A DNA stretch of 5,697 nucleotides, from contig JASHRA010000182.1 of NCBI GenBank assembly GCA_030038765.1, positions 1 to 5,697 of the forward strand, read 5' to 3'. This document shows positions 5,583-5,697 of the stretch, one piece after another (positions within the stretch are counted from its first letter, which is position 1; every line of letters starts with the position of its first letter). The notes beneath the pieces are model-generated. The model was given only the letters and a program-made list of their open reading frames with translations, was not told the origin of the DNA and searched no databases. A program made the translations under genes and the position numbers. Origin of the DNA: Candidatus Dormiibacterota bacterium (lineage in GTDB: Bacteria > Chloroflexota > Dormibacteria > Aeolococcales > Bog-877).

Positions 5583-5697
5583 GGGCGCTCGTCCTCGTCT
5601 TCGGTCGGCTCCAGGCGCACCAGCACGTTGCCGCTGCCGTCGAGGCGGGCGTCGAAGTGCTTGACGAAGATGGCGTCGGAGATGGGGGAGATGCCGG
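5579..5697 (-). CDS. C-terminal fragment of an unidentified protein
   Basis: The last 38 codons of a minus-strand gene that enters from the right edge. The visible part begins GISPISDAIFVKHFDARL, continues DGSGNVLVRLEP and ends in an acidic hydrophilic tail (TEDEDERP) before TGA at 5581-5579. Third positions are nearly all G or C, which fits a real coding frame. Its stop overlaps the probable CTG start of the Ppx/GppA gene by four bases, which argues that the two are co-translated. I do not recognise the family from this short piece. It does not resemble the DUF501 protein that commonly precedes ppx in Actinomycetota. Confidence 0.65.
   Translation of the reverse strand, partial: GISPISDAIFVKHFDARLDGSGNVLVRLEPTEDEDERP
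5592..5596 (-). promoter_or_regulatory. Candidate ribosome-binding site for the CTG start
   Basis: GAGGA (read leftward from 5596 to 5592) lies nine bases before CTG at 5582-5580. It falls within the acidic Glu/Asp codons at the end of the upstream gene, so the match may be partly coincidental, but position and sequence fit translational coupling through the CTGA overlap. Confidence 0.45.

Overview
The window is very GC-rich (by eye about 70% or more) with G/C-dominated third codon positions, tightly packed genes and frequent non-ATG starts. It looks like chromosomal DNA of a high-GC bacterium of the Actinomycetota / Chloroflexota / Dormibacterota kind. That placement is an inference from composition and from the style of the leucyl-tRNA synthetase; no marker here fixes the phylum. 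I see no tRNA, rRNA, CRISPR array, insertion sequence or phage gene, and no stretch over 300 bases without a gene.

Layout from left to right: (1) a TauE/SafE-type membrane permease on the minus strand (1-629), whose C-terminus runs off the left edge; (2) a 96-base gap (630-725) with a 10-bp GC inverted repeat; (3) leuS on the minus strand (726-3146), complete, encoding an 806-residue leucyl-tRNA synthetase with editing domain; (4) a 97-base divergent intergenic region (3147-3243) holding the clearest AT-rich patch of the window, a plausible shared promoter zone; (5) a plus-strand gene (3244-3894, TTG start) for an unrecognised single-pass membrane protein with a small predicted beta-rich domain and a Pro/Thr-rich tail; (6) a convergent minus-strand gene (3891-4586, GTG start) for a PHP-domain metal-dependent phosphoesterase, sharing the palindromic stop CTAG with gene 5; (7) a minus-strand Ppx/GppA phosphatase (4629-5582) that probably starts at a CTG overlapping the stop codon of the gene before it; (8) the last 38 codons of an unidentified minus-strand gene (5579-5697).

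Genes 8, 7 and 6 run in one direction with a 4-base overlap and then a 42-base gap, so they probably form one transcription unit that joins a polyphosphate/(p)ppGpp-type phosphatase to a PHP phosphoesterase. leuS and the permease are also co-directional but are separated by a possible hairpin. No clearly new multi-gene system is evident. The points most worth a second look are the probable CTG start of the Ppx/GppA gene, which standard gene calling would truncate through its first nucleotide-binding motif, the double-use CTAG stop, and the unrecognised membrane-anchored protein divergent from leuS.
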